DNA of 64,000 bases from Nitrospirota bacterium (GTDB taxonomy: Bacteria > Nitrospirota > Thermodesulfovibrionia > Thermodesulfovibrionales > UBA6898): NCBI GenBank assembly GCA_021825365.1, contig JAKAHR010000009.1, positions 1-64,000 of the forward strand, in the 5' to 3' direction. Position numbers and translations under genes: made by a program. Every line of letters starts with the position of its first letter. The first letter of the stretch is position 1. This document shows positions 1 through 8,430 of the stretch, piece by piece. A model generated the notes under the pieces. It was not told the origin of the DNA. It worked only from the letters and a program-made list of their open reading frames with translations, and searched no databases.

Positions 1-95
1 GTCATTGGCTGTTGGCCGATGTCTATAGCGGAAAGAAGTTCGTCGACGGCGTGGAGAAACAGGAATCAAAGGTGTTGGAAAGGATAGCCGCCTGA
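1..95 (+). pseudogene. 3' end of an upstream reading frame, probably the N-terminal side of a broken metallophosphoesterase
   Basis: An open frame enters from the left edge (codons start at base 3) and stops at TGA 93-95, which overlaps the ATG of the next frame as TGATG. The visible 30 residues include His-Trp-Leu-Leu near the start. If the cut codon before the His is Gly, this would fit the Gly-His of a calcineurin-like phosphoesterase. The next frame carries only the C-terminal part of such an enzyme, so these may be two pieces of one gene split by a frameshift near base 92. The alternative is two coupled genes. The assignment is inference because most of this frame lies outside the window. 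Confidence 0.35.
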
Positions 96-598
96 TGGCT
101 TTTTACACACTTATTGACAAGACCCCGTCCGTGTTTGAGGCGGTGCTGGAAGAGGCGGGTCTGCCGGATGACTCTGTGATCGTGATGGCGGAGAAGGAAG
201 GCGCAGCCGGGGGAAGGGACACGATCAGCGCAGCCGAGGTTAAACACCTGTATGCAAATCTGTATGACCAGTGGCAGTCCCACTACGGCAAGGGAATGGC
301 GTTCAAGGCGGTTATGGCTGAGATAGGCTATCTGGGCGACCTGGCAGATTATCTCAGCAAGAAGGGCGATACCAGGATCATCATCTTCGGCCACTCCCAC
401 GACAGTGAACTCGACAAGGATTCCTGGTTCGTAAAAGACAGGATATATGCCAAGTGCGGCGCATGGTGCGATGAGGAAAAGCCACGCTCCTATATCGAGA
501 CGGAGAAAGACGAAAAGAGGAGACTCTATCATGTCCGCCTGATGCACTGGAAGGAAGGAAAGGGCGAGAGGATCAAGGAAGAGTCTGTGGAGCTGTAG
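95..598 (+). CDS. Metallophosphoesterase-like protein, C-terminal part (truncated or frameshifted)
   Basis: The product is 167 residues. It contains a GHSH motif at about residues 109-112, followed by a strand-turn-strand region ending in YHVRLMHW, as in the C-terminal half of calcineurin-like metallophosphoesterases, where this GHxH supplies metal ligands. The N-terminal metal-binding motifs of the family (DxH, GDxxD, GNHD) are absent. The chain is much shorter than the usual 230-280 residues, so this is either a truncated copy or the second half of a gene whose first part ends at base 95. The stop is 11 bases before the next gene, which suggests co-transcription with the amidohydrolase. The substrate cannot be told from the sequence. 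Confidence 0.55.
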   Translation: MAFYTLIDKTPSVFEAVLEEAGLPDDSVIVMAEKEGAAGGRDTISAAEVKHLYANLYDQWQSHYGKGMAFKAVMAEIGYLGDLADYLSKKGDTRIIIFGHSHDSELDKDSWFVKDRIYAKCGAWCDEEKPRSYIETEKDEKRRLYHVRLMHWKEGKGERIKEESVEL

Positions 599-609
599 AA
601 GGAGGGTGC

Positions 610-1674
610 ATGAAGATCGACATCCACTGCCATGTAATAGGTAATGGTAAAGACATCGGGAATGTGGATAACGATGTCTACCTCAACGCAGAGGACAACC
701 AGCATTGGTTCACGCGAATGTTCGCGAGCCTTCTGGAGGAGGAGCTCGAAAGGCTCGGTGCGGACCTCAATAATGACGGCGCCATCTCGACTGGTGAATA
801 CCTCGATCTTCTCTTCAGGATGCTGAGGCTCTCCGAGGAGACTGACGGCATAGTCCTGCTCTGCCTCGACGGCCTGTTTCATCCAAAGACGGGCAAGCTT
901 GATGAGAAGAGGACGGATCTGTGGGTATCCAACAGGTTTATGGCCGGCCGGATAAGGGAGATGAATGAACGGCTTTCAGCCGGAGGCAGCCGGAAGAGAT
1001 TCTTTCTCGGCGCCTCCATCAGCCCCAACAGGAAGGATTGGAGAGAGGAGCTGGATTTTGCAGACTCGGCAGGGGCAGTGCTGGTGAAGCTGATCCCCTC
1101 TACCCAGCATATCAATCTCACGGAGAGGAAGCATAAGGATTTCTACAAGGCATTGGCGGACAGGAAACTGCCCCTTCTTTGTCATGTGGGTCCTGAGTAC
1201 TCCTTTCCGGAAGGCATCAGGAACATGAAGCTTGATAATTATAAGGGCTTGGCGGCACCCCTGGAATCCGGTGTAACCGTCATCGCCGCCCACTGCGCCT
1301 CGCCCGTCTTTCCAGTGATCGACAAGAATGTGATGAAGGACTTCTTTACGTTCATGGATAAGGCAAACGCCGGCGCCACGGTGAAGCTCTGGGCCGACAC
1401 ATCCGCCATGTCACTTTCGACGAGGCTCCCCATAATTCCGGAGGTGCTGGATACCTTTCCTGCTGAATGGCTTGTGCATGGCACGGATTTCCCGATTCCG
1501 ATTGATGGCTGGGCACATATGCCTTTCGTCACCAGGGACGTGACGCCCGGGGAATACCTCAGCATAGTAAAGACAAAGAATCCCTTCGACAGGGATGTGA
1601 GGATCAAACGCGCCCATGGCTTTGACGAGGCGATCTTGGAGAATGCGGAGAAGGTGCTGAGACTGCGGAGTTGA
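610..1674 (+). CDS. Amidohydrolase-family metal-dependent hydrolase with an inserted EF-hand-like loop
   Basis: This is a 354-residue TIM-barrel hydrolase of the amidohydrolase-2 superfamily. The N-terminal IDIHCH gives the HxH metal ligands (His6, His8). Later come a HVG segment, an AHC segment and a C-terminal HGTDFP that carries the catalytic Asp. A good ribosome site (GGAGGG) lies 5 bases before the ATG. Residues 52-63 match a canonical EF-hand calcium loop: Asp52, Asn54, Asp56, Gly57, Ser60 and Glu63 are at the ligand positions. That is unusual for this superfamily. The substrate is unknown; relatives are decarboxylases or hydrolases acting on small carboxylic or cyclic compounds. The family is clear, the specific reaction is not. 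Confidence 0.75.
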   Translation: MKIDIHCHVIGNGKDIGNVDNDVYLNAEDNQHWFTRMFASLLEEELERLGADLNNDGAISTGEYLDLLFRMLRLSEETDGIVLLCLDGLFHPKTGKLDEKRTDLWVSNRFMAGRIREMNERLSAGGSRKRFFLGASISPNRKDWREELDFADSAGAVLVKLIPSTQHINLTERKHKDFYKALADRKLPLLCHVGPEYSFPEGIRNMKLDNYKGLAAPLESGVTVIAAHCASPVFPVIDKNVMKDFFTFMDKANAGATVKLWADTSAMSLSTRLPIIPEVLDTFPAEWLVHGTDFPIPIDGWAHMPFVTRDVTPGEYLSIVKTKNPFDRDVRIKRAHGFDEAILENAEKVLRLRS

Positions 1675-1784
1675 ATTCCCTTTACAGTTGTTTGGAGACC
1701 TCGTGCCAGCCTTCCCATTAAGCTGCGGTGAATTCCCTGAACTACCACGGTCCGCATTCTGCCAACAGCGCATCCCTTCTCATG

Positions 1785-1793
1785 TGCTATACT
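1785..1793 (+). promoter_or_regulatory. Extended -10 promoter for the DHA2 transporter
   Basis: TGC followed by TATACT (1788-1793) matches an extended -10 element. No convincing -35 box is seen 17 bases upstream, as is common for extended -10 promoters. Transcription would start near 1800, inside the palindrome at 1796-1813. Confidence 0.5.
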
Positions 1794-1795
1794 TA

Positions 1796-1813
1796 TGTAA
1801 GTGACTGCTTACA
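1796..1813 (+). promoter_or_regulatory. Operator-like palindrome overlapping the predicted transcription start
   Basis: TGTAAG and CTTACA are perfect 6-base inverted arms separated by TGACTG. The palindrome begins 2 bases after the -10 box, so a bound repressor would block initiation. The size suits a TetR- or MarR-type repressor, but no such gene is adjacent, so the regulator is unknown. Confidence 0.4.
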
Positions 1814-1865
1814 ATTATAGACATGGCGGCAGGGTCGTCTTATCCGCCGTAGGGGCTGCCTTCTG

Positions 1866-3398
1866 ATGAACAAGTGGATCATCGCCCTGACGGTGATGCT
1901 GCCGACGCTCATCGAGATCATCGATACGTCGGTGGTGAACGTCTCCCTCGACAACATCCGGGGGAGCCTGTCGGCCGGCATCGACGAATCCACCTGGACG
2001 ATCACCTCCTATCTCGTCTCAAACGCGATCATCATCCCCATGACCGGATGGCTCAGCAGGGTCTTCGGCCGGAAACGCTACCTGATCTTCTCTATCATGC
2101 TTTTCACCCTGAGTTCCTTTCTCTGCGGCATCTCGTGGAACCTCCAGAGCCTGATCGTCTTCAGGATCCTGCAAGGCATCGGGGGAGGGGCGATGCAGCC
2201 GATATCCCAGTCGATACTCCTTGAGACCTTCCCCCGCAAACAGCACGGCATGGCGATGGCGATCTTCGGGGTCGGCATCATGTTCGGCCCGATTATCGGC
2301 CCCCTGCTGGGTGGATGGATAACGGACAACTGGTCCTGGCACTGGATCTTCTTCATCAATCTGCCGATCGGCCTTATATCGATTATCATGGCCTTCGTTT
2401 TTATCGTCGACCCCCCCTACATGCAGCGTCAGAAGATGAAGATAGATTACTGGGGCCTTGCGCTCCTGGCGGTGGGGCTCGGGTGCCTCCAGATCGTGCT
2501 CGACAAGGGACAGACCGAGGACTGGTTCAACTCCCACTTCATCACCGTCCTCACCCTCGTCTCCGCCGTCTCGCTGATGCTCTTCGTCATGGTAGAGCTG
2601 TATTTTGCGGAGCATCCGATTCTCCTGTTCAAGACCTTCCGAAATATCTCCTTTACCACGGGGAATATCGTAATGTTCTTTGCCTTTTTCAACCTCTTCG
2701 GCAGCATCGTGCTGCTGCCGGTCTATCTCCAGACATTGATGGGGTATACCGCGACCCTTGCGGGGATGGTGCTGGGACCCGGCGGCATAGCGACGCTCTT
2801 TGCGATGCCGATGGCCGGACGTCTCGTGACGAGGGTGAACCCCAAGGGGCTGCTCGCCTTCGGGATCATCATCTCGGCGTATTCGACGCACCTGATGTCG
2901 CATTTCAGCCTGCAGGCTGATTTCTGGGCAGTCATCTGGCCGCGGATCGTGCTCGGCATCGGCATGGGTTTCCTCTTCATCCCGCTCACCACCCTCACCA
3001 TGTCGAGCGTCAGGAGGGAGGACATGGGGAACGCGACCGCCATCTATAACCTGCTTCGTAACCTGGGCGGGAGTTTTGGGGTGGCCTTCGTGACTACGAT
3101 GATAGCCCGCAGGTCGCAGTTTCACCAGAGCCATCTGTCCGAGCATCTGTCTGTCTTTGACCGGGGATATCAGATGGCAGCCCAGCAGACCGCTGCGGCC
3201 CTGCAGTACAGGGGGGTGCCTTCGTCGGTGGCTGCGCACGCGGCGGACGGGACGATTTACGGCCAGCTGATCAGGCAGGCCTCGATGATATCCTTTAACG
3301 ACGCCTTCCACCTTTTGAGCGTCTTCATGATCGCGATCCTCGTCCTCGTCTTCCTGATGAAACGGGGGAAGGGCGAGGCGCCCTCAGGGATGCACTGA
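1866..3398 (+). CDS. DHA2-family (EmrB/QacA-like) MFS drug:proton antiporter
   Basis: This 510-residue inner-membrane protein has about 14 hydrophobic segments, the length and topology of DHA2 exporters. The loop after helix 2 carries the MFS motif A region (GWLSRVFGRKR). Helix 5 carries an antiporter motif C-like stretch (GIMFGPIIGPLLGGW), which marks exporters. Helix 1 has a conserved Asp (EIIDTSVVNV). It should expel drugs or lipophilic compounds in exchange for protons. No adjacent EmrA-type fusion protein or TolC is present, so it either works alone or its partners lie elsewhere. Its promoter has an overlapping palindrome, suggesting repression that is relieved by a ligand. Confidence 0.85.
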   Translation: MNKWIIALTVMLPTLIEIIDTSVVNVSLDNIRGSLSAGIDESTWTITSYLVSNAIIIPMTGWLSRVFGRKRYLIFSIMLFTLSSFLCGISWNLQSLIVFRILQGIGGGAMQPISQSILLETFPRKQHGMAMAIFGVGIMFGPIIGPLLGGWITDNWSWHWIFFINLPIGLISIIMAFVFIVDPPYMQRQKMKIDYWGLALLAVGLGCLQIVLDKGQTEDWFNSHFITVLTLVSAVSLMLFVMVELYFAEHPILLFKTFRNISFTTGNIVMFFAFFNLFGSIVLLPVYLQTLMGYTATLAGMVLGPGGIATLFAMPMAGRLVTRVNPKGLLAFGIIISAYSTHLMSHFSLQADFWAVIWPRIVLGIGMGFLFIPLTTLTMSSVRREDMGNATAIYNLLRNLGGSFGVAFVTTMIARRSQFHQSHLSEHLSVFDRGYQMAAQQTAAALQYRGVPSSVAAHAADGTIYGQLIRQASMISFNDAFHLLSVFMIAILVLVFLMKRGKGEAPSGMH

Positions 3399-3411
3399 CG
3401 TCGGTGAGGCG

Positions 3412-4329
3412 CTAGCAGGCGAGCATCTCCTTCACGGTGATCGCCACGGACTCCTGGAGCGCCGAGAGATCATATCCACCCTCGAGAGAGAAGACGGCAG
3501 GGCAGTCGCAGGACGTGAGGATGCTCCTGACGATCCCCCTGATGCCTTCGCCGGTCACCCGTATGTCCGCATGCGGATCGCGGACATGGATGTCATATCC
3601 GGCAGAAACGAGGAGGATATCAGGGGAAAACCGGCTGATGATGCCCGGAAGGATGTCCTGGTAGAGGTAGAGATAGTCCTTGTTGCCGGAACCGCGGATG
3701 ATCTGGACGTTGTAGGTAAACCCTTTCCCCGCGCCGACCCCCTGTTCAGTCTCCTTGCCGCTTTCCGGATAGAAGGGGTATTGGTGAGAACTGAAGAAAA
3801 AGACTGATTCGCTCGCCTCGAAGAGGTGCTGCGTGCCGTTGCCGTGGTGCGCGTCGAAGTCGACGATAAAGACCCGACTGAAGCCCCTTCTCAGCGCATG
3901 CGCTGCGCCGATCGCGACATTGTTGAAGATGCAGAATCCCATCGCCTCCTCAGCCTCGGCGTGATGACCCGGCGGCCGCACTGCGCAGAAGGCCCTGTCG
4001 ATATCCCCTGCCTTGCAGCGGTCGACCGCCTCGATGACCGCGCCTGAGGCGTACCGGACAGCATCGAAGGTGCCGGATGAGATATAGGTGTCCGGATCGA
4101 GACAATCACCCGAAAAATTGAATATTTTTTCTATATAATCGCGCGTGTGGACGAGTTCGAGGTCGTCGAAGCCGGCCTTTTTCGGGCTGATGTGGATGAG
4201 CCGTTCCCACAGGCCGGACTTCATGAGGGCCTCGTTGATACTCAGGAGGCGTTCCTTCCGTTCAGGATGCCAGACCGGCGGCTCATGGCCGAGGAAGGCC
4301 TCATGATAGAGGAAGCCGACTTTAGACAT
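3412..4329 (-). CDS. Histone-deacetylase-family (AcuC/HDAC-like) zinc deacetylase
   Basis: The product is 305 residues and matches the class II-like bacterial HDAC family. Visible motifs are RPPGHHAE with the catalytic His pair near 122-123, DFDAHHGNGTQ with zinc ligands Asp159 and His161, SAGYD with the third zinc ligand, and the C-terminal LEGGYD. Relatives deacetylate acetyl-lysine proteins, acetylpolyamines or other acylated amines; the substrate here is unknown. The gene has a TATAAT box only 6 bases before its ATG and no Shine-Dalgarno, so its mRNA is probably leaderless. It lies downstream of maf but apparently has its own promoter. Confidence 0.85.
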   Translation of the reverse strand: MSKVGFLYHEAFLGHEPPVWHPERKERLLSINEALMKSGLWERLIHISPKKAGFDDLELVHTRDYIEKIFNFSGDCLDPDTYISSGTFDAVRYASGAVIEAVDRCKAGDIDRAFCAVRPPGHHAEAEEAMGFCIFNNVAIGAAHALRRGFSRVFIVDFDAHHGNGTQHLFEASESVFFFSSHQYPFYPESGKETEQGVGAGKGFTYNVQIIRGSGNKDYLYLYQDILPGIISRFSPDILLVSAGYDIHVRDPHADIRVTGEGIRGIVRSILTSCDCPAVFSLEGGYDLSALQESVAITVKEMLAC

Positions 4330-4335
4330 GCCTAT

Positions 4336-4341
4336 ATTATA
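4336..4341 (-). promoter_or_regulatory. -10 box of a probable leaderless promoter (HDAC-like gene)
   Basis: A perfect TATAAT on the minus strand ends 6 bases before the ATG at 4329. Initiation 7 bases after the box would fall on the A of the start codon. No clear -35 box is seen. Confidence 0.5.
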
Positions 4342-4365
4342 GCGCGGGATGAAGACAGCGGATCA

Positions 4366-4941
4366 TCAAAAGATGTGGATACCGAACCCCTTGAGGCACC
4401 TGGTCACCTCGGCTACCGGCAGGCCGACGACATTGGCGTAATCGCCCTCGATCCTCCGTACGATGACCGATCCCCTGCCCTGGATCGCATAGGCGCCCGC
4501 CTTGCCGAGCGGCTCGCCTGTCTTCACATAGGCGGCGATCTCCGGCCTGGTGAGCCTCCTGAACCAGACCTTCGTCTCGACCGCCCGGGAGACGGTCTTC
4601 CGGGTAGCGGTATCCATGATGGTAAAGCCGGTTATGACGGAGTGTGATCTGCCGCTGAGCATGCCGAGCATCCGCTTCGCATCCTGTTCATCACGGGGTT
4701 TGCCGAGCAGGTGGCCCCTGAAGGCGATGAAGGTGTCGGCCGCGATGATGAGGGCATCTTTGTGCCTGTCTGCGACCGCCCGGGCCTTTTGAAGGGACAG
4801 CCTTCTCGCCAGGACCCGCGGGGGCAGGGTGCTGTCCATGTCCTCATGCACGTCGGCGGCATCGATGGAATAGGAGAGGCCGGTCAGGGAGAGGAGCTCC
4901 TTTCTCCGGGGTGAGGCTGATGCCAGGACGATCTTCCTCAT
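4366..4941 (-). CDS. maf: Maf-family nucleoside triphosphate pyrophosphatase
   Basis: The 191-residue product starts with the Maf signature (ASASPRRKELL) and later has AADTFI and a GKAGAYAIQGRG segment. Maf proteins hydrolyse dTTP, UTP or modified nucleotides to the monophosphate and pyrophosphate, cleaning the nucleotide pool, and some influence septum formation. The ATG follows immediately after the stop codon of the upstream flavoprotein gene (4942), so the two are translationally coupled. Length is normal for the family. Whether it prefers dTTP/UTP or m7GTP is uncertain. Confidence 0.9.
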   Translation of the reverse strand: MRKIVLASASPRRKELLSLTGLSYSIDAADVHEDMDSTLPPRVLARRLSLQKARAVADRHKDALIIAADTFIAFRGHLLGKPRDEQDAKRMLGMLSGRSHSVITGFTIMDTATRKTVSRAVETKVWFRRLTRPEIAAYVKTGEPLGKAGAYAIQGRGSVIVRRIEGDYANVVGLPVAEVTRCLKGFGIHIF

Positions 4942-6117
4942 CTACACGTATTGGCCTGCCGTATATCCCGATGCCCATGCCCAGTGCAGGTTATACCCGC
5001 CGAGTTGACCGGTGACGTCCATCACCTCGCCGGCAAAAAAGAGGCCCTGAACCTTCTTCGATTCCATCGTCTTTGAAGAGAGTTCCGCTGTGTCGATGCC
5101 GCCGCGGGTGACCTCGGCCCTGGTGTATCCCTCCGTATCGGCCGGTCTGATTATCCATCTTTGGAGTTTCTCCGCGATCGCCTTTAATTCCCTGTGGCTG
5201 TACAGGGCAAGCGGCTTCGAGGGTGCAAACCGGCTGCACCAGAGGAAAGAGAACCTCCTGGGGAAGAACCGGCAGAGGAAGTTCTGCAACTCCATCCTGC
5301 TGCCGTGGTGGTCGATAAAGAGCGCGTATGCGTCGTGTCCTGGAAGCAGGTTGATCGCCAGCTCTTCGCCCTGGTTCCAGTACGAGGATATCTGGAGCGC
5401 CGCCGGGCCGCTCAAACCATGGTGCGTAAAGAGCACCGGTCCCTGGAACCTCACCTTACCGCAGGATAACTCCGCTGGTATCGAAACGCCGCTGAGGGGA
5501 GAAAGCATCTCAGCCTCGGCACGCCTGAAGGAAAGGGGCACGAGGGCAGGTTTCAGCGGAGTGATCGACAGGCCGAACTGCCGGGCGATCCTGAAGCCTA
5601 GATCAGATGCGCCGAGCGCCGGATAGGAGAGACCGCCTGTTGCGACGAGGAGGGAGGCGGAAGAATAGGCAGCCGAATCCGTTCTCACCATGAACCTTCC
5701 CCTCTTTTCTATGGTTGTTATACGGCTCTTCAATCGCAGCTCAGCCCCCGCCTCCCCGCATTCCGCGGTGAGCATGCGGATGACCTGGTCTGATGACCCA
5801 TTGCAAAAGAGCTGGCCCGATTCCTTTTCATGGTATCGTATGCCGTGGCGCTCGATCCGGGATATGAAATCAGCAGGGGAAAAACGGGCGAGAGCCGACT
5901 TGCAGAAGTGAGGGTTTTTCGAGATATAGTGATCCGGCCGTACGCCGAGGTTGGTGAAGTTGCACCTGCCGCCTCCCGACACGCGCACCTTGCGGCCTAC
6001 CTGGTCGTTGTGATCGAGGATCAGGACAGCGCGTCCCCTCCTGCCCGCCTCGATCCCGGCCATCAGTCCCGCTGCGCCTGCTCCGATGATGATAACGTCT
6101 TTTTCTGTCGGTTTCAT
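4942..6117 (-). CDS. BaiN/YhiN-type NAD(P)/FAD-dependent oxidoreductase
   Basis: The protein is 391 residues. An N-terminal FAD-binding Rossmann motif (IIIGAGAAGLMAG) is followed by the family hallmark VSGGGRCNFTN near residues 47-57. The C-terminal FAGEVMDVTGQLGGYN is the second FAD contact typical of HI0933-like flavoproteins. These soluble flavoenzymes are widespread but mostly uncharacterised; one relative (BaiN) reduces bile-acid intermediates in gut clostridia, which is unlikely to be the role here. It is directly coupled to maf downstream. About 160 bases separate it from argC upstream, with no gene in that gap. Confidence 0.85.
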   Translation of the reverse strand: MKPTEKDVIIIGAGAAGLMAGIEAGRRGRAVLILDHNDQVGRKVRVSGGGRCNFTNLGVRPDHYISKNPHFCKSALARFSPADFISRIERHGIRYHEKESGQLFCNGSSDQVIRMLTAECGEAGAELRLKSRITTIEKRGRFMVRTDSAAYSSASLLVATGGLSYPALGASDLGFRIARQFGLSITPLKPALVPLSFRRAEAEMLSPLSGVSIPAELSCGKVRFQGPVLFTHHGLSGPAALQISSYWNQGEELAINLLPGHDAYALFIDHHGSRMELQNFLCRFFPRRFSFLWCSRFAPSKPLALYSHRELKAIAEKLQRWIIRPADTEGYTRAEVTRGGIDTAELSSKTMESKKVQGLFFAGEVMDVTGQLGGYNLHWAWASGYTAGQYV

Positions 6118-6276
6118 GACAAGTTGTGTTGTACCCTGCTGCCGCCGTACTTCTCACTCGGATGCGGCAGTCCGACTCTACGTGAAGGACCGCGCAGGAC
6201 AGGCCCTTTTTCTGCACACCCGACCTCTTCAGTCTGCACCGCGAAGGTGTGCAAAACACTCCGGCCGACGGGATCT

Positions 6277-7317
6277 TTACGGGAAGAGGGAGATGGAGCG
6301 GAGCCCCTCGGTCTCCTCAAATCCCATCATGATATTCATGTTGTGGACAGCCTGGCCCGAGGCCCCCTTGACGAGGTTGTCTATCGCCGAGACGATGATG
6401 AGGGTATTCGTCCTGGTATTGAGCTTCAGCCCTATCTCGCAGAAATTTGAGCCGCGCACATTCTTGATGTTCGGATACACGCCCGGCGGCAGGAGCCTGA
6501 TAAAGGGTTCTTTCCTGTATGCTGCATGATATGCGGCGAAGACCTTGTCCTGTGAGATCGTCTTTGACAGCTTCGCGTAGATGGTCGTGAGGATGCCCCT
6601 GTCAGCAGGCAGCAGATGGGGCGTGAAATCGACCGTCACCTTCTCCCCGGCGAGGCAGGATATCTCCTGCTCGATCTCGGGCGTATGGCGGTGGGTCCCG
6701 ATCCCGTAAGCCTTGAACCCCTCGTTCACCTCGCAGTAGGCGACGGCAACGTCCGCCTTCCTTCCTGCCCCGGTCGTGCCTGATTTGGAGTCAATAATGA
6801 TTGACCTGGCGTCGACGAGCCTGTTCCTGACCGCCGGAAGGAGTCCGAGAATCGCGCTTGTCGGATAACAGCCGGGGTTGGCTATGATGCGCGCCTTCCT
6901 GATCCGAGAGCGGTAGATCTCCGGCAACCCGTAGACAGCCTTCTGCAGGGTAGCAGCGAACTGATGCGGGGTGCCGTACCACGATTCGTAGACGCTGACA
7001 TCGGATATGCGATAGTCTGCCGAGAGGTCGATGACATGCTTCTTCCTGCTGAAGAAGTAGTGCACCGCCTCCTGGGACGCGCCGTGGGGAAGGGCGAGGA
7101 AGAAGAGATCAGCCTTGGAGAGAAGGCGCTCCTTTTCCATCGGCTCAAAGGTCATGCCGCCGTATGAGTGAAGATGCGGGAAGAGGTCGCACAACCGCCT
7201 GCCTGCCGATTTCTCGGACGTGACCGCGGTCACCTCCACCCTAGGGTGGCCGGACAATATGCGGAGCAGTTCAATGCCCGTATATCCGCTGCCCCCGCAA
7301 ATCGCTGCCTTCAGCAT
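6277..7317 (-). CDS. argC: N-acetyl-gamma-glutamyl-phosphate reductase
   Basis: ArgC reduces N-acetyl-glutamyl phosphate to the semialdehyde with NADPH, the third step of arginine synthesis. The N-terminal nucleotide-binding motif is GGSGYTGIELL. The catalytic Cys lies in ANPGCYPT, and the later GTHRHTPEIEQ holds the conserved His. The start chosen is the ATG at 7317 (346 residues), preceded by GGAGAAGGA; an upstream TTG would add only 8 residues. Although it follows rplM-rpsI, a strong terminator (7353-7385) separates them, so argC must use read-through or a promoter I could not identify. Confidence 0.93.
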   Translation of the reverse strand: MLKAAICGGSGYTGIELLRILSGHPRVEVTAVTSEKSAGRRLCDLFPHLHSYGGMTFEPMEKERLLSKADLFFLALPHGASQEAVHYFFSRKKHVIDLSADYRISDVSVYESWYGTPHQFAATLQKAVYGLPEIYRSRIRKARIIANPGCYPTSAILGLLPAVRNRLVDARSIIIDSKSGTTGAGRKADVAVAYCEVNEGFKAYGIGTHRHTPEIEQEISCLAGEKVTVDFTPHLLPADRGILTTIYAKLSKTISQDKVFAAYHAAYRKEPFIRLLPPGVYPNIKNVRGSNFCEIGLKLNTRTNTLIIVSAIDNLVKGASGQAVHNMNIMMGFEETEGLRSISLFP

Positions 7318-7352
7318 GACTCTATCCTTCTCCCTTATCAATGAAACTCCGG

Positions 7353-7385
7353 AAAAATGAAGGGCTCGTTCATGGAACGAGCCCT
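7353..7385 (-). terminator. Intrinsic terminator after rpsI
   Basis: On the minus strand a perfect 11-bp stem (AGGGCTCGTTC with GAACGAGCCCT, positions 7385-7375 and 7371-7361) has a 3-base loop. TCA and then five T residues follow (7357-7353). It ends the rplM-rpsI transcript just before argC. Confidence 0.85.
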
Positions 7386-7422
7386 CAGCATATACCTGTA
7401 AGGGCTGACGCCCCGGATTCTG

Positions 7423-7815
7423 TTACCGCTTCGAGAACTGGAAGCGCTTCCTCGCGCCGGCGAGACCGTATTTCTGTCTCTCTTTTTCCCTCGGGTCCCT
7501 GGTGAGAAAACCCTCTTTCTTGAGCTTGCCCCTGAGGTCAGCGTCCATCTTCGTCAGAGCCCGGGAGATGCCGTGTCTGACAGCCCCGGCCTGGCCGGAA
7601 AGACCGCCGCCGGTCACCTTGATCGAGATATCATGCTTCCCGGTGGCCCCGACGAGCTCGAGCGGCTGCCGTATGATCATGCGGAGCACCTCGCGCGGAA
7701 AATACGTATCAACCGGCTTGCTGTTTACCGTGATCTTGCCTGAGCCGGGCACGACTTTAATCTGGGCGACCGAGGTCTTCCTTCTTCCTGTTGCTGTGTA
7801 TTTGATTTCAGCCAT
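7423..7815 (-). CDS. rpsI: 30S ribosomal protein S9
   Basis: The 130-residue product has the conserved S9 core ([13 protein letters not shown] at the N-terminus, [19 protein letters not shown] in the middle). It ends in the characteristic basic tail with terminal Ser-Lys-Arg, which reaches the ribosomal P site. It follows rplM by 26 bases in the usual L13-S9 operon and is followed by an intrinsic terminator. Confidence 0.98.
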   Translation of the reverse strand: MAEIKYTATGRRKTSVAQIKVVPGSGKITVNSKPVDTYFPREVLRMIIRQPLELVGATGKHDISIKVTGGGLSGQAGAVRHGISRALTKMDADLRGKLKKEGFLTRDPREKERQKYGLAGARKRFQFSKR

Positions 7816-7841
7816 CTGAACTCCTTTATCTCTTTAATATA

Positions 7842-8267
7842 TTATTGCAGTGTTTCGGGCGTCTGGGCCTGGTGGGGATGCTCCGCCCCCTTGTAGACCT
7901 TCAGCTTCTTGATCATCGCCTTGCCGAGCTTGTTCTTCGGCATCATGCCCCAGACGGCGCTCTCGATGATTCTTTCAGGCGCCTTCTTCATGAGTTCCAG
8001 GGCGGTCTCGGCCTTGATGCCGCCGATGTAGCCGGAGTGGTGGTAGTAGACCTTGTCCGTCAGCTTGTTGCCGGTGAGGCGTACCTTTTCAGCGTTTATG
8101 ACTATCACGAAATCCCCGGTGTCCACATGGGGGGTGAATACGGGCTTGTTCTTGCCCCTGAGGTACGTCGCGACCTTTGTCGCCAAACGTCCGAGCACCG
8201 CATCCTTGGCATCGACGACATACCACTTGCGGCTGATTTCGTCCTTCTTCGCAAACTGTGTCTTCAT
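7842..8267 (-). CDS. rplM: 50S ribosomal protein L13
   Basis: The 141-residue product matches L13 over its full length (for example [20 protein letters not shown], then a [12 protein letters not shown] segment). L13 is an early-assembly protein of the large subunit. It is the first gene of the rplM-rpsI operon, and a promoter with a perfect TTGACA is visible about 40-70 bases upstream. The leader is only about 35 bases. Confidence 0.98.
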   Translation of the reverse strand: MKTQFAKKDEISRKWYVVDAKDAVLGRLATKVATYLRGKNKPVFTPHVDTGDFVIVINAEKVRLTGNKLTDKVYYHHSGYIGGIKAETALELMKKAPERIIESAVWGMMPKNKLGKAMIKKLKVYKGAEHPHQAQTPETLQ

Positions 8268-8309
8268 GACTGCCCTTTACCCTTTCTTCTTAAAAAATGG
8301 AGATTAGAT

Positions 8310-8339
8310 AAAATACCCCAATCTGGCGAAATTTGTCAA
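8310..8339 (-). promoter_or_regulatory. Sigma-70-type promoter of rplM-rpsI
   Basis: On the minus strand TTGACA (8339-8334) is followed after 18 bases by TATTTT (8315-8310). It lies 43 bases upstream of the L13 start. No other candidate is better. Confidence 0.6.
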
Positions 8340-8430
8340 TATTTCCGACGGGATTTCGACCGGCACTCCACGTAAAGAAAGACCGGTTATGTAACTTTAC
8401 CTCAAGAAAGAGCGTATTTCGAGTTGCAGT

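Noticed and set aside
2019-3311. 430-codon open frame antisense to the DHA2 transporter
   Set aside because: Low-complexity, charge-rich sequence with many Asp, Glu, His and Arg, typical of antisense frames in GC-rich genes. The opposite strand encodes a clear membrane transporter.
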